A stretch of DNA of 43,665 nucleotides from Candidatus Harrisonbacteria bacterium RIFCSPHIGHO2_02_FULL_42_16 (lineage in GTDB: Bacteria; Patescibacteriota; Minisyncoccia; UBA6257; 02-FULL-45-10c). Below the pieces are notes generated by a model, which did no database searches, was not told the DNA's origin, and worked only from the letters and a program-made list of their open reading frames with translations. The position numbers and the translations under genes are program-made. Every line of letters starts with the position of its first letter. The first letter of the stretch is position 1. Positions 18,845-27,786 of this stretch are shown in pieces. The stretch lies in NCBI GenBank assembly GCA_001818695.1, contig MHJG01000023.1, positions 1 through 43,665 of the forward strand, written 5' to 3'.

Positions 18845-19501
18845 ATGTTTTTGGGTTGGAAAAATAATAATTTAGGAAATTCTAATAGAAATTTTTATCT
18901 TATATTTAAAAAGATATTGAAGTGGGGAGCGGTAGCCGCAGTAGTTTTATATGTTGCGGTAGTGCTTATTCGGATTCCGCATTTTTATAATTTAAGAAAA
19001 ACCGAGGAACAGGTGGCGAAGATTCACGCGACCAAGCTTACTTTGGACGATGTGCTTGGTGTTAATTTACCCCCAGAGCCGGGCGCGCTTGCGGACGTAA
19101 CTATTGAAGGCGTGGATTCTAACCAGAATGGCATTCGCGATGATGTGGAACTCGCCATTTTTAAGGAATATCCGAATTCCGCCAAAACCCGCGCAGTTCT
19201 TTTGCAATACGCGCTGGCGTTGCAGATGGAAATGGCGCAAACGATTGTGAATGCGGGGACTGTTACAGCGGTGGCGGAGGATAGTGGCAGAGCATATATG
19301 TGCATTGGGGAAATTACTTCAAGAGACGATATTAAAAAATTTATTGAAATAAGCGATAGACTACATAGTTTTGTAGAAATTAGACAATTGAATAATGAAG
19401 TAAGAAAGAAAGCCCAAAAAGATTTTTATAATAATAACTTAGGAAGTTATTCTTCTCTGGACGAAACTTGTGATTTAGATATTTCTAAATTATCTAATTA
19501 A
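18845..19501 (+). CDS. hypothetical membrane-anchored protein
   Basis: N-terminal TM helix (WGAVAAVVLYVAVVLIRI); ends 2 bp before the next ORF, so likely an operon. Confidence 0.7.
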   Translation: MFLGWKNNNLGNSNRNFYLIFKKILKWGAVAAVVLYVAVVLIRIPHFYNLRKTEEQVAKIHATKLTLDDVLGVNLPPEPGALADVTIEGVDSNQNGIRDDVELAIFKEYPNSAKTRAVLLQYALALQMEMAQTIVNAGTVTAVAEDSGRAYMCIGEITSRDDIKKFIEISDRLHSFVEIRQLNNEVRKKAQKDFYNNNLGSYSSLDETCDLDISKLSN

Positions 19502-19503
19502 GC

Positions 19504-22500
19504 ATGAAACTCTTAAATTATTTTTTAGCTGTAAATTTATTATTTATTTCCAATTTATCCTTGGCGGCCACAAACGATTCTTTGTGTTCTACAAATGGCT
19601 ATACTATCGCTACGATTAATGGGGTATTTACTGACGATAATGGCGCAAAACAAAACAAAGAAGCCTTAGAGTTTGGGCTTGGTAAAGAATATAAAGGAGA
19701 AAAATTAAAAGTTGACTATCTTTTTAATCCTTCTCACCTCGGCGGGCTTGGGGATATTGCGGTTTCGGTTTATCAAAAAATTTTTGATTCTGGCAAGGTT
19801 GAGGATTATGACCTTGTGGAAATGTTGAAAACCGCAAGCGAGCAAGTTCACACACAAAAATTACTATTAGTTGCCCATTCCCAGGGCAATTTTTACGCTA
19901 ATAGTTTTTATGATGTGATTACGGACAAAGTCGGCGGCGTGCCAAAAGAATCAATCGGCGTGTATGGCGTTGCTACGCCCGCCGGCCGAGTTGCCGGAGA
20001 TGGAAAATGGCTTACTTCTGATACGGATACGGTTATTGCCGGCGTAGTGGCCCGCGCGCCTTTTAAAAATATTATGGCTCCGAATACTCATATTGAATTG
20101 CAAAATGGCAATGATTCATTGGGACATAGTTTTTCCGATGTATATTTAAAATATCGGGGTGATAGAATTATTGCCGATATAAAGAATTCTCTTAATAAAT
20201 TGTCGGAAAATAATATTCAAGGCGAACAGGAATTATGTATTGTTCCACCAGAGCTAACGCTTGCGCATAAGGCAGTGGGAGTTGTTTTGGCGGTTGCTGA
20301 CCCGATTGCGACAGCGGGAAGTAATGCGGTGGTTAATACGGCAATGTTCGCGTATAAAACTAATAAATTTATTGCCAATTTAGGAGAACGCGCCGTTGTT
20401 CAATCCGGAACAATGTTAGTGCAGGTCTACGGGACGATGGGAAATTTTTTCAGCAATTTATTCGCAAGGGGAAGCAATAATAGCGGATTAGCATTGGTTT
20501 CAGAAATTGATTTGGAAAAAAATGAGCCCGCAAATGAATTTACGGTAATTAGTAATAAAAATGAAATAAGCAATGAAGTAAGTAATGTAAATACTAATAA
20601 TACAAATGTGGTTGGTTCTAATATTAGAACCAGCGCTGTAATCGCTGAGCAAGATGAAGATGAGGCGGAAAGATTGGCGAAAGAGAAGCAGCAGACGACA
20701 TTAGATAAACAACAATCAACGACAAATAATAATATACAACAGGTGACTAATAATAGTATTTCAGTTTTGGCCGGCGCCGGCCAGGGAGAAAAGACCTTTC
20801 CAGCTTGTTCATACAATACTACTCAATTGCCGACTCATCAGAAACTTTTGATTAACGAAGTGGCTTGGATGGGCGGGCCAGTCAGCGCTAACGATGAGTG
20901 GTTTGAGCTTAAAAATATTTCCGGCGGAGAATTAGATATATCCGGTTGGCAGGTTTTGGACAAAGGCGAACAAATCAAAATTACTTTTTCTAACGGTAAA
21001 AAACTATCCGCAGGCGGATTTCTCTTTTTAGAAAGAACTGACGATGATTCAGTTCCGGGCGTGGTGGCGGATACTATATATGCAGGGGCGCTTTCTAATA
21101 CCGATGAAGGACTGCGACTTTTTGATGATAAATGCAATTTGGTTGATGAAGCGGTGGCAGAGCCGAATTGGTCGGCTGGCGACAGCGCGGCAAGGAAAAC
21201 AATGGAACGGGGCAGCGATTTGAATTGGCATACTTACAGCGGTAGCGGAGAAACATTCGGAAGCCAGACAATTTTTGGCACGCCGAAAAAAGAAAACGGT
21301 TCGACAAGTTCACCGCAGGTAGTTCCAGAATTAAGTTTGCCGCTTAAAATTTTAATTTCTGAAGTGAAAATAAGCGGCAATACTTCCAGTGACGAATTCG
21401 TGGAGCTTTATAATTTGAATAATGAAGCCGTTGATTTAACCGGTTGGTCGGTGAAACGCAAGACCTCCGGCGGCACGGAGTATTCGCTGGTTTCCGCTAG
21501 CCGGCTGGACGGCAAGTCCATTCCCGTTAAAGGATATTTTTTACTGGCGCACGAGACGGATTATAGCGATTCGGCAACTCCGGACGCCACTTGGGCGGCA
21601 TCTTACTCCATTGCTTCCAACAATACCGTTATTGTTTATGATTCTAACGGCGCCGTGGTTGATAAATTGGGGTTTGGTTCGGCAAGCGATTATGAAGCTA
21701 ATCCTTATTCAAATAATCCAGCCGCGGGCCAAAGTTTGTCTCGCGTTTCCGAGACCGACACGGATAATAATGCCAATGATTTTATTTCTGCCAATCTCTC
21801 GCCGAAAAATTCCAGTGTTAGTGGCGGGTTTTTGGCTCCGCAGTCCGCCAATGCCGCCAATACTGTTTTAATCAGCGAAATTTTTATGGATATGGACGGC
21901 GCGGATACCGGGGAGTTTATAGAATTATACAATCCAACCGGTCAAAGCATCAGTTTAGCCGATTGGTCATTGCAGTATTTGAGCGGCGGCGCGACTTCTA
22001 CTGATAAAATAGTTAAAAAAAATTTTCCCGAAGGGACGGTTATTTATCCTAAACAATTTTACTTGGTCGGCGCTGGCGGTTATGCCGGTACGGCAGAAGC
22101 GGATATGACTTGGAGCCAATCGTTGAATAACACCGGCGCCACGGTGTTTTTAGTTAATAGTACCAGCACTATTGAATACGCGGATGACGATAGCGTAGTG
22201 GATAAAAACGCTTATGGAACCGGCAGCGGCGTTTTGTATCCGGAAGGAACAATTGCAGTTCTGCCGGGCGAAGGAAAAAGTTTGGAAAGGAAATCTTTGC
22301 AAAACGAAAGTTGCTTTTCGGCGCAAGACAGCAATGAATTTTTAGGCAACGGTTGCGATACCGATACTAACAGCAGTGATTTTGAAGTTAGAAATAATCC
22401 TAATCCGCAGAATTCCCAAAGTTTTCCTGAGACGCGGGAAAAGCCGACTGCGCCGGAAAATTTCAGCGCGCAATTAGACACCGCCGCTTTAATTTTAGAT

Positions 22501-24114
22501 TTGAGCTGGGATGAATCAGAGGACTACAACGGTTCTACAGAAGATATGAATTACTTGCTGAAATATTCCACCTCCTCTTTTGATAATTTAAAGGATTTAG
22601 ACACGGTTTCTGATGTTTCTTACCAGTTTCAAATCCAAGAAATAGGCGTAAACTATTATTTTTCCGTAATTTCCAAAGACCGGGACGGCCTAACGGCTTC
22701 TACGAGCGCGACTACGACTTTAGCGGCACCCAGTCCGTTATCAAATTTGTATTTTTATAAAGATACGCGCGCCACTACCAGCAATAAATACCTGTTGGAT
22801 TTTTATTATGATAATTATCCATTTGCGGCTGACGTTTATCAGGATGGCGGGAATTTAACTTGGAAAGCGCTGGTGTTTTATTTGAATAAAGAGGCATCGA
22901 CAGAGCCGGAATTAAATACCGGTAATAATTGGCAGTCGGAGGATTCTGCTGAAGTTTTAGGTGTTGCTTATAAAAATTGCGCCGGTGGCAGTCCGCAAAG
23001 ATTTTCTTTAATTTTGCCGGATACCAGCGATAGGTGCGGCACTGGCGGCGGAATAGAAAATAACGCTTTAGGATGGGAGTTTTTGGAAGACAATCATTTA
23101 TTAGTTGAGCTTTCCAATACGGCTGACGTGGTAGTTTATGACGTTGATGATTATTTTACCGTCGGAATGTATTCTTTTTTTCAATCCGGAGGAGGAGTGC
23201 AGTCCCTCAAATTATCCGCTCTTGACCGCAATAAATATTATTTTCAGAATGACGCGCCAGCGCATCAAGTTCCGGCCACGCCGGCTAATTTTGAATTTAG
23301 TTTTATTGAGGCCAGCTCTTTATTAAGGATTATCTGGGATGATTCTTTGGACAGCGATACTTTAGACAATCTGGTTGAATATGAAATAAATTACACTAAT
23401 TCCTTCAATGTTTTGGATGATAATAATTGGGGGTCGCTGGAAAATGTTTCTTTGGAGACCGATGAAAATTTGGAAGTGAATAACCGGCCGTTTACTAAAA
23501 TTTCCGTTGAGCCGGAAACCACTTATCTGATTGGCGTCCGGGCCAAAGATGATTTTGGCAATTATTCCGATATCGCGACTACGACTTATACAGTGCCGGC
23601 AATTACCCCGCCTTACGGTTTTTCTGATTTTCAATGGGGACATCTTAATAGCAGTTCAGTCGTGGAATTGAGCTTTGGCGCGGCTCCGTATCCGTTTATG
23701 TCTTCCGGAACGCCGAGCGCGATATTGTTCTTTTTGAACCAGTCGCCGCCTGGCGGATATTCATTTTCTAATAGCGCGGAAAGATGGGAAATCGGCGGAG
23801 CCAATGCGGTTTTGAAATTGCAATACAGCACTTGCAATAGCTCCACTGATTCTCTTTTAGGAGGATTACTGATGCATAACGCCAGCAGTTGTCCCGTTAG
23901 CGGTTCCGGATTAAAGAAATATAATGTCAGAAATGATTTGGTCTCCGGCCAGACCAGTTTTACCTCGGCGGTTTCCGGCGTTTTGGAAAATGGCAGTATC
24001 GCTTCTCACACTTTTTCTTCCGGTGATTATGTCACTTTTGGATTCTACGAACTTTCCGGAAGCATTTTTCAAGAATCTGCCACTTACAACAAGAAATTCT
24101 ATTTTCAGGAATAG
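19504..24114 (+). CDS. large secreted protein: N-terminal alpha/beta-hydrolase-like domain, disordered linker, three lamin-tail domains, fibronectin-III-like modules
   Basis: Signal peptide; LLLVAHSQGNFYANSF (GxSxG-like); LLINEVAWMGG..DEWFELKN, ILISEVKISGNTSSDEFVELYN, VLISEIFMDMDGADTGEFIELYNP lamin-tail starts; AxPxNFxxxxxxxxxLxLSWDxSxD segments. Confidence 0.85.
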   Translation: MKLLNYFLAVNLLFISNLSLAATNDSLCSTNGYTIATINGVFTDDNGAKQNKEALEFGLGKEYKGEKLKVDYLFNPSHLGGLGDIAVSVYQKIFDSGKVEDYDLVEMLKTASEQVHTQKLLLVAHSQGNFYANSFYDVITDKVGGVPKESIGVYGVATPAGRVAGDGKWLTSDTDTVIAGVVARAPFKNIMAPNTHIELQNGNDSLGHSFSDVYLKYRGDRIIADIKNSLNKLSENNIQGEQELCIVPPELTLAHKAVGVVLAVADPIATAGSNAVVNTAMFAYKTNKFIANLGERAVVQSGTMLVQVYGTMGNFFSNLFARGSNNSGLALVSEIDLEKNEPANEFTVISNKNEISNEVSNVNTNNTNVVGSNIRTSAVIAEQDEDEAERLAKEKQQTTLDKQQSTTNNNIQQVTNNSISVLAGAGQGEKTFPACSYNTTQLPTHQKLLINEVAWMGGPVSANDEWFELKNISGGELDISGWQVLDKGEQIKITFSNGKKLSAGGFLFLERTDDDSVPGVVADTIYAGALSNTDEGLRLFDDKCNLVDEAVAEPNWSAGDSAARKTMERGSDLNWHTYSGSGETFGSQTIFGTPKKENGSTSSPQVVPELSLPLKILISEVKISGNTSSDEFVELYNLNNEAVDLTGWSVKRKTSGGTEYSLVSASRLDGKSIPVKGYFLLAHETDYSDSATPDATWAASYSIASNNTVIVYDSNGAVVDKLGFGSASDYEANPYSNNPAAGQSLSRVSETDTDNNANDFISANLSPKNSSVSGGFLAPQSANAANTVLISEIFMDMDGADTGEFIELYNPTGQSISLADWSLQYLSGGATSTDKIVKKNFPEGTVIYPKQFYLVGAGGYAGTAEADMTWSQSLNNTGATVFLVNSTSTIEYADDDSVVDKNAYGTGSGVLYPEGTIAVLPGEGKSLERKSLQNESCFSAQDSNEFLGNGCDTDTNSSDFEVRNNPNPQNSQSFPETREKPTAPENFSAQLDTAALILDLSWDESEDYNGSTEDMNYLLKYSTSSFDNLKDLDTVSDVSYQFQIQEIGVNYYFSVISKDRDGLTASTSATTTLAAPSPLSNLYFYKDTRATTSNKYLLDFYYDNYPFAADVYQDGGNLTWKALVFYLNKEASTEPELNTGNNWQSEDSAEVLGVAYKNCAGGSPQRFSLILPDTSDRCGTGGGIENNALGWEFLEDNHLLVELSNTADVVVYDVDDYFTVGMYSFFQSGGGVQSLKLSALDRNKYYFQNDAPAHQVPATPANFEFSFIEASSLLRIIWDDSLDSDTLDNLVEYEINYTNSFNVLDDNNWGSLENVSLETDENLEVNNRPFTKISVEPETTYLIGVRAKDDFGNYSDIATTTYTVPAITPPYGFSDFQWGHLNSSSVVELSFGAAPYPFMSSGTPSAILFFLNQSPPGGYSFSNSAERWEIGGANAVLKLQYSTCNSSTDSLLGGLLMHNASSCPVSGSGLKKYNVRNDLVSGQTSFTSAVSGVLENGSIASHTFSSGDYVTFGFYELSGSIFQESATYNKKFYFQE
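20613..20632. repeat. 20-bp perfect palindrome inside coding sequence
   Basis: TGGTTCTAAT|ATTAGAACCA. Confidence 0.9.
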
Positions 24115-24132
24115 TTTGGCGGGATACAATAA

Positions 24133-24161
24133 AAAATGGCGCTTTTGAAAAGCGCCATTTT
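24133..24161. terminator. bidirectional terminator between convergent genes
   Basis: AAAATGGCGCTTTT-G-AAAAGCGCCATTTT. Confidence 0.9.
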
Positions 24162-24164
24162 GAT

Positions 24165-24875
24165 TTATCTTTCTAAATTTTTCTGCATCCATTCTGCGCA
24201 CATAATATTAATTTCATAATCATTATCCGACAGCGTTGTTACGATTTTTTTAATTTTTCCATTAGTTTTAAAATGATTATCCACGTATTCCGCTAATTTA
24301 ATGTCTATTTGTTTCATTAGGCAATGATCTGGCTGTCTTCGGTCGTTTCTGATAAAATTATTTTTGTAATCAAGCGCGAAGTGCACTAATTCGTGGGCTA
24401 TGACATGATAGAAATAAGCATTCAGATCATTCTGGGTAAGTTCTACATAATTTTTATAATATGATAAATATTCAAGCAGAAAGCTATATTGATATATTTC
24501 TATTGAAGATGAATCGAGGGTTCCGGTAGAGTAATAGAAACCCAGAGCATTATAGCCGTCATAGGTAACCGCCAGTTCTCTAAAGTAAAAGTTTTTTGGC
24601 AATTTTATCGACTGGTCAATTTTGTAATGTTTTTTGATTTCTTTCCATAAGGAAACAACCAATTTCCAGTCAATCTCTTTTTTATTAGTTTTTTCAGTTG
24701 CGAATTTAAAATCAGTTCCTGGTATTTGCAGCCAATTTGCGGGATTAGCCGGACAGCGGTTGACTTCCGTTGTTTTTAGGTAATCTTCTATAATCTTCTC
24801 GGCTGGAGCTGTGTTGGGCAGAGCCAACAAAATAATGGATAAGAACAAGCTTTTCATTACTTCCTCCATATTCAA
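24165..24875 (-). CDS. secreted putative HExxH metalloprotein (paralog of 25444-25995)
   Basis: Signal-like N-terminus MKSLFLSIILLALPNTAPA; YHVIAHELVHFALDYK. Confidence 0.7.
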   Translation of the reverse strand: MNMEEVMKSLFLSIILLALPNTAPAEKIIEDYLKTTEVNRCPANPANWLQIPGTDFKFATEKTNKKEIDWKLVVSLWKEIKKHYKIDQSIKLPKNFYFRELAVTYDGYNALGFYYSTGTLDSSSIEIYQYSFLLEYLSYYKNYVELTQNDLNAYFYHVIAHELVHFALDYKNNFIRNDRRQPDHCLMKQIDIKLAEYVDNHFKTNGKIKKIVTTLSDNDYEINIMCAEWMQKNLER

Positions 24876-24928
24876 CTTTCAACCCGTCTGTTTTTAGTAT
24901 ACGATAATGGTTATAAAAGAACAAAATT

Positions 24929-25420
24929 ATGGTTGTGATACTGAATAATATAAGAAGTTTGCATAATGTCGGTTCTATTTTCCGCACGGCGGACGCCGCC
25001 GGGGTGGAAAAAATTTATTTATGCGGCATAACGCCGGAGCCGATTGACCAGTTTGGAAAACCGCGCCAGCAACTGATAAAAGTTTCGTTGGGGGCGGAAC
25101 AATCGGTAAGATGGGATGCTTCGGCGCGCTCAGCGCGAGCAACTTTAAAGTTGCTTGAAAGATTAAAAAAAGACGGATACAAAATTTTCGCGGTTGAACA
25201 GAGCAAAAAATCCATTCCATATTTTAGGTTAAGGGTTGAGAGTGAAAGATTGAAAAACTCTGCTTTGGTTTTCGGTAATGAGGTTAAGGGATTGTCGCCG
25301 GCGATTTTGAAAAAAACGGATAAAATCTTGGAAATTCCAATGCGCGGAAAAAAAGAGTCATTGAATGTGGCAGTGGCTTTCGGGATTGTAGTTTTTCATC
25401 TGGTCTACGATAGAAATTAA
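24929..25420 (+). CDS. TrmH/SpoU family RNA 2'-O-methyltransferase
   Basis: VVILNNIRSLHNVGSIFRTADAAGVEKIYL; LVFGNEVKGLS; IPMRGKKESLNVAVAFGI. Confidence 0.92.
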   Translation: MVVILNNIRSLHNVGSIFRTADAAGVEKIYLCGITPEPIDQFGKPRQQLIKVSLGAEQSVRWDASARSARATLKLLERLKKDGYKIFAVEQSKKSIPYFRLRVESERLKNSALVFGNEVKGLSPAILKKTDKILEIPMRGKKESLNVAVAFGIVVFHLVYDRN

Positions 25421-25422
25421 AA

Positions 25423-25442
25423 GCGGCTCTAAAAAGAGCCGC
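25423..25442. terminator. hairpin between convergent genes, probable terminator
   Basis: GCGGCTCT-AAAA-AGAGCCGC. Confidence 0.75.
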
Positions 25443-25443
25443 G

Positions 25444-25995
25444 TTAATATATTTTCAAATCTTTTTTTATACTTATATTTAACCTACTAATAGCGATTAT
25501 TTTTTGCGATTGATTATTTATCTTAAAGTGATAATCAATAAAATCAATGGCTTTTTCGAGATATTTAGCGTCTTTCATTATTAAGTGGTGTAGGTGGTGG
25601 GGCGGAGAAGGTTTTTTTAGGTCTATCGCGCAGTGTAGCATTTCGTGGGCGACGGTGTAATAAAAAAACGATGTATTTCTTTTTAAAAAATAAGAAAGGA
25701 CGCCTTTGACGCCATATCCGCTATAAAGAATTTCTTGCAAATAGATTTCCACTATTTTTTTATTAGGAGTGTAATTTCCCAAAGCATAAGGAACGCTATC
25801 TCTTAAAATAATTACAGGCGGAGCCGTATCGGGCGACAAGTTGGTAATTTTTTTGATTTCTTCCCAAAGCTGATTTATAAAAATAATGTCTAATGATATT
25901 TTTGTGCGGGGTATCAGCGTTATTATCAGCAAATAACTTATCGCTATCAAAGAAATCGTGTCGAAAATGATATGGGGTAATATTTCAACGAACAT
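25444..25995 (-). CDS. putative membrane-anchored HExxH metalloprotein (paralog of 24165-24875)
   Basis: N-terminal hydrophobic helix; FYYTVAHEMLHCAIDLKK; shared xLMKDxxxLExAIDFIDYHFKINNQSQKI-like tail. Confidence 0.65.
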   Translation of the reverse strand: MFVEILPHIIFDTISLIAISYLLIITLIPRTKISLDIIFINQLWEEIKKITNLSPDTAPPVIILRDSVPYALGNYTPNKKIVEIYLQEILYSGYGVKGVLSYFLKRNTSFFYYTVAHEMLHCAIDLKKPSPPHHLHHLIMKDAKYLEKAIDFIDYHFKINNQSQKIIAISRLNISIKKDLKIY

Positions 25996-26108
25996 TCTTT
26001 GCCTCCGGCAATGCCAAACGGTTTATATTGGCATGATAATATTGAACTGTTATTTTGTAAAGCGATTGCCTGCCTAAAATTATGTTATATTCATATATAG
26101 ATTAGCAT

Positions 26109-26555
26109 ATGAAGAAAATTTTATTGGCAATAATTTTATTTGTGATTTTACTGGCAACGGGCGCGGTGTTCAGTTTTTTTATTCCGAAAGAAATTTTTGG
26201 CTCGGCGAAGATTGAAATAAACGGCGCGGTTTTGGATGTGGAAGTTGCCGAAACGCCATTAGCAAGAAGTAGGGGGCTTTCTTACCGCGAAGAATTAAAA
26301 GACGGAAGCGGGATGCTTTTTATTTTTGACGACCCGGGTGTTTACGGTTTTTGGATGAAAGGAATGAAATTTCCGATTGATATTGTTTGGATTAGCGGCA
26401 ATGAAATTGTAGCCGTTGAAGAAAATGTCGCGCCGGATAACGGGGATGCCCTTTATTATCCGCCCGAGCCGGTTAATCGGGTTTTGGAAATCGGCGCCGG
26501 AGCGGCGAAGCGGCTTAAAATTCAGGATAAGGGGAAAATAACAGTCATTTTTTAA
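26109..26555 (+). CDS. DUF192 family protein
   Basis: EVAETPLARSRGLSYREELKDGSGMLFIFDDPGVYGFWMKGMKFPIDIVWI. Confidence 0.9.
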   Translation: MKKILLAIILFVILLATGAVFSFFIPKEIFGSAKIEINGAVLDVEVAETPLARSRGLSYREELKDGSGMLFIFDDPGVYGFWMKGMKFPIDIVWISGNEIVAVEENVAPDNGDALYYPPEPVNRVLEIGAGAAKRLKIQDKGKITVIF

Positions 26556-26559
26556 GGTA

Positions 26560-27777
26560 ATGGATAATCAAAAACGGATATTCGGCTTGCGCCAAAATAT
26601 ATTTTTTTTAGGATTGGTAAGTTTGTTTAACGACTTTTCCGCCGAGATGATTTATTCGGTAATGCCGGCTTTTTTGACTGTAGTTTTGGGCGCGCCGCCG
26701 GTATTGGTGGGATTTATTGAGGGCTTTGCCGATGCGCTTGCCAGCTTTCTTAAAATTTATTTCGGCTGGTTTTCGGATAAAATCGGCAAGCGGAAAATTT
26801 TGGCGGCAGGCGGTTACGCGATTTCGGTTTCCACGCGCTGGTTTCTTGCCTTGGTGGGTAGTTTTTGGCAAGTATTTATTCTCCGTTCCATTGACCGGAT
26901 TGGCAAAGGGCTCCGCGATTCTCCCCGGGACGCTTTGATTTCAGAATCGGTGGATAAAAGAGAATTAGGAAAATCATTCGGATATCACCGGGCAATGGAT
27001 ACAGTCGGCGCTACGCTCGGCCCGCTGGCCGCCGTATTTTTATTGCCGCTTATTTTGAATGACTATCGTCTGCTTTTTAAAATAAGTTTTGTTATCGGCA
27101 TTTTATCCGTTCTAACTTTCTTTTTCGTAAAAGATGTTTCCCGTTCTTTAAGTTCCGGTTCTTTGAACGAAAGCGCTTTGCGCAAGGGTTTAAAGGGTGA
27201 GGGATTCAGTTTTTCTTTAAAGGGATATAGCCGGGCATTTAAAGAATACTTGCTGGCGGTGTTTTTATTCGGTTTAGGATTTATGCCGATAGCGTTGATG
27301 CTTTTGCGTTCCAAAGAAGCCGGATTGAACGGATTTTCCATGCCGCTTATGTATTTTGTTTATAACCTCTCTTTTGTTTCCTTTGCGATTCCGGCCGGAA
27401 AAATGGCTGACCGTTTCGGCGATAAAAAAGTTTTGGCCGTAGGATTTTTGGCGGCAATTGCCAGTTATCTGTATCTGGCATTTTTTCATTCGGTATTGAA
27501 TACCATATTGGGATTCGTGATTTTGGGAATATATTCCGCGTTTACGGACGGAGTGGAACGGGCATTGGCCAGCAAATTGGCGCCGAGCGATAAATTAGCC
27601 ACCGGACAGGGATTTTTAAACGCCGCCGTCGGCATTTCTTCGCTGTTGGCTGGCATTGTTGGGGGAATGCTTTGGACAAAAGCCGGTTCTGACGCCGCTT
27701 TGTTTTATGGAGCCGCAATGATGGCTGTCGGCTTATTAACATTTCTCCATTTAAATAGGCACAAGAAAGTTTTATAA
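26560..27777 (+). CDS. MFS transporter
   Basis: About 12 TM helices; IYFGWFSDKIGKRKILAAGGYAIS; DRIGKGLRDSPRDALIS. Confidence 0.9.
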   Translation: MDNQKRIFGLRQNIFFLGLVSLFNDFSAEMIYSVMPAFLTVVLGAPPVLVGFIEGFADALASFLKIYFGWFSDKIGKRKILAAGGYAISVSTRWFLALVGSFWQVFILRSIDRIGKGLRDSPRDALISESVDKRELGKSFGYHRAMDTVGATLGPLAAVFLLPLILNDYRLLFKISFVIGILSVLTFFFVKDVSRSLSSGSLNESALRKGLKGEGFSFSLKGYSRAFKEYLLAVFLFGLGFMPIALMLLRSKEAGLNGFSMPLMYFVYNLSFVSFAIPAGKMADRFGDKKVLAVGFLAAIASYLYLAFFHSVLNTILGFVILGIYSAFTDGVERALASKLAPSDKLATGQGFLNAAVGISSLLAGIVGGMLWTKAGSDAALFYGAAMMAVGLLTFLHLNRHKKVL

Positions 27778-27786
27778 TTATTAAGT

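Noticed and set aside
20427-20816. Antisense 129-aa ORF in the lamin-tail gene
   Set aside because: Composition mirrors the low-complexity linker on the opposite strand
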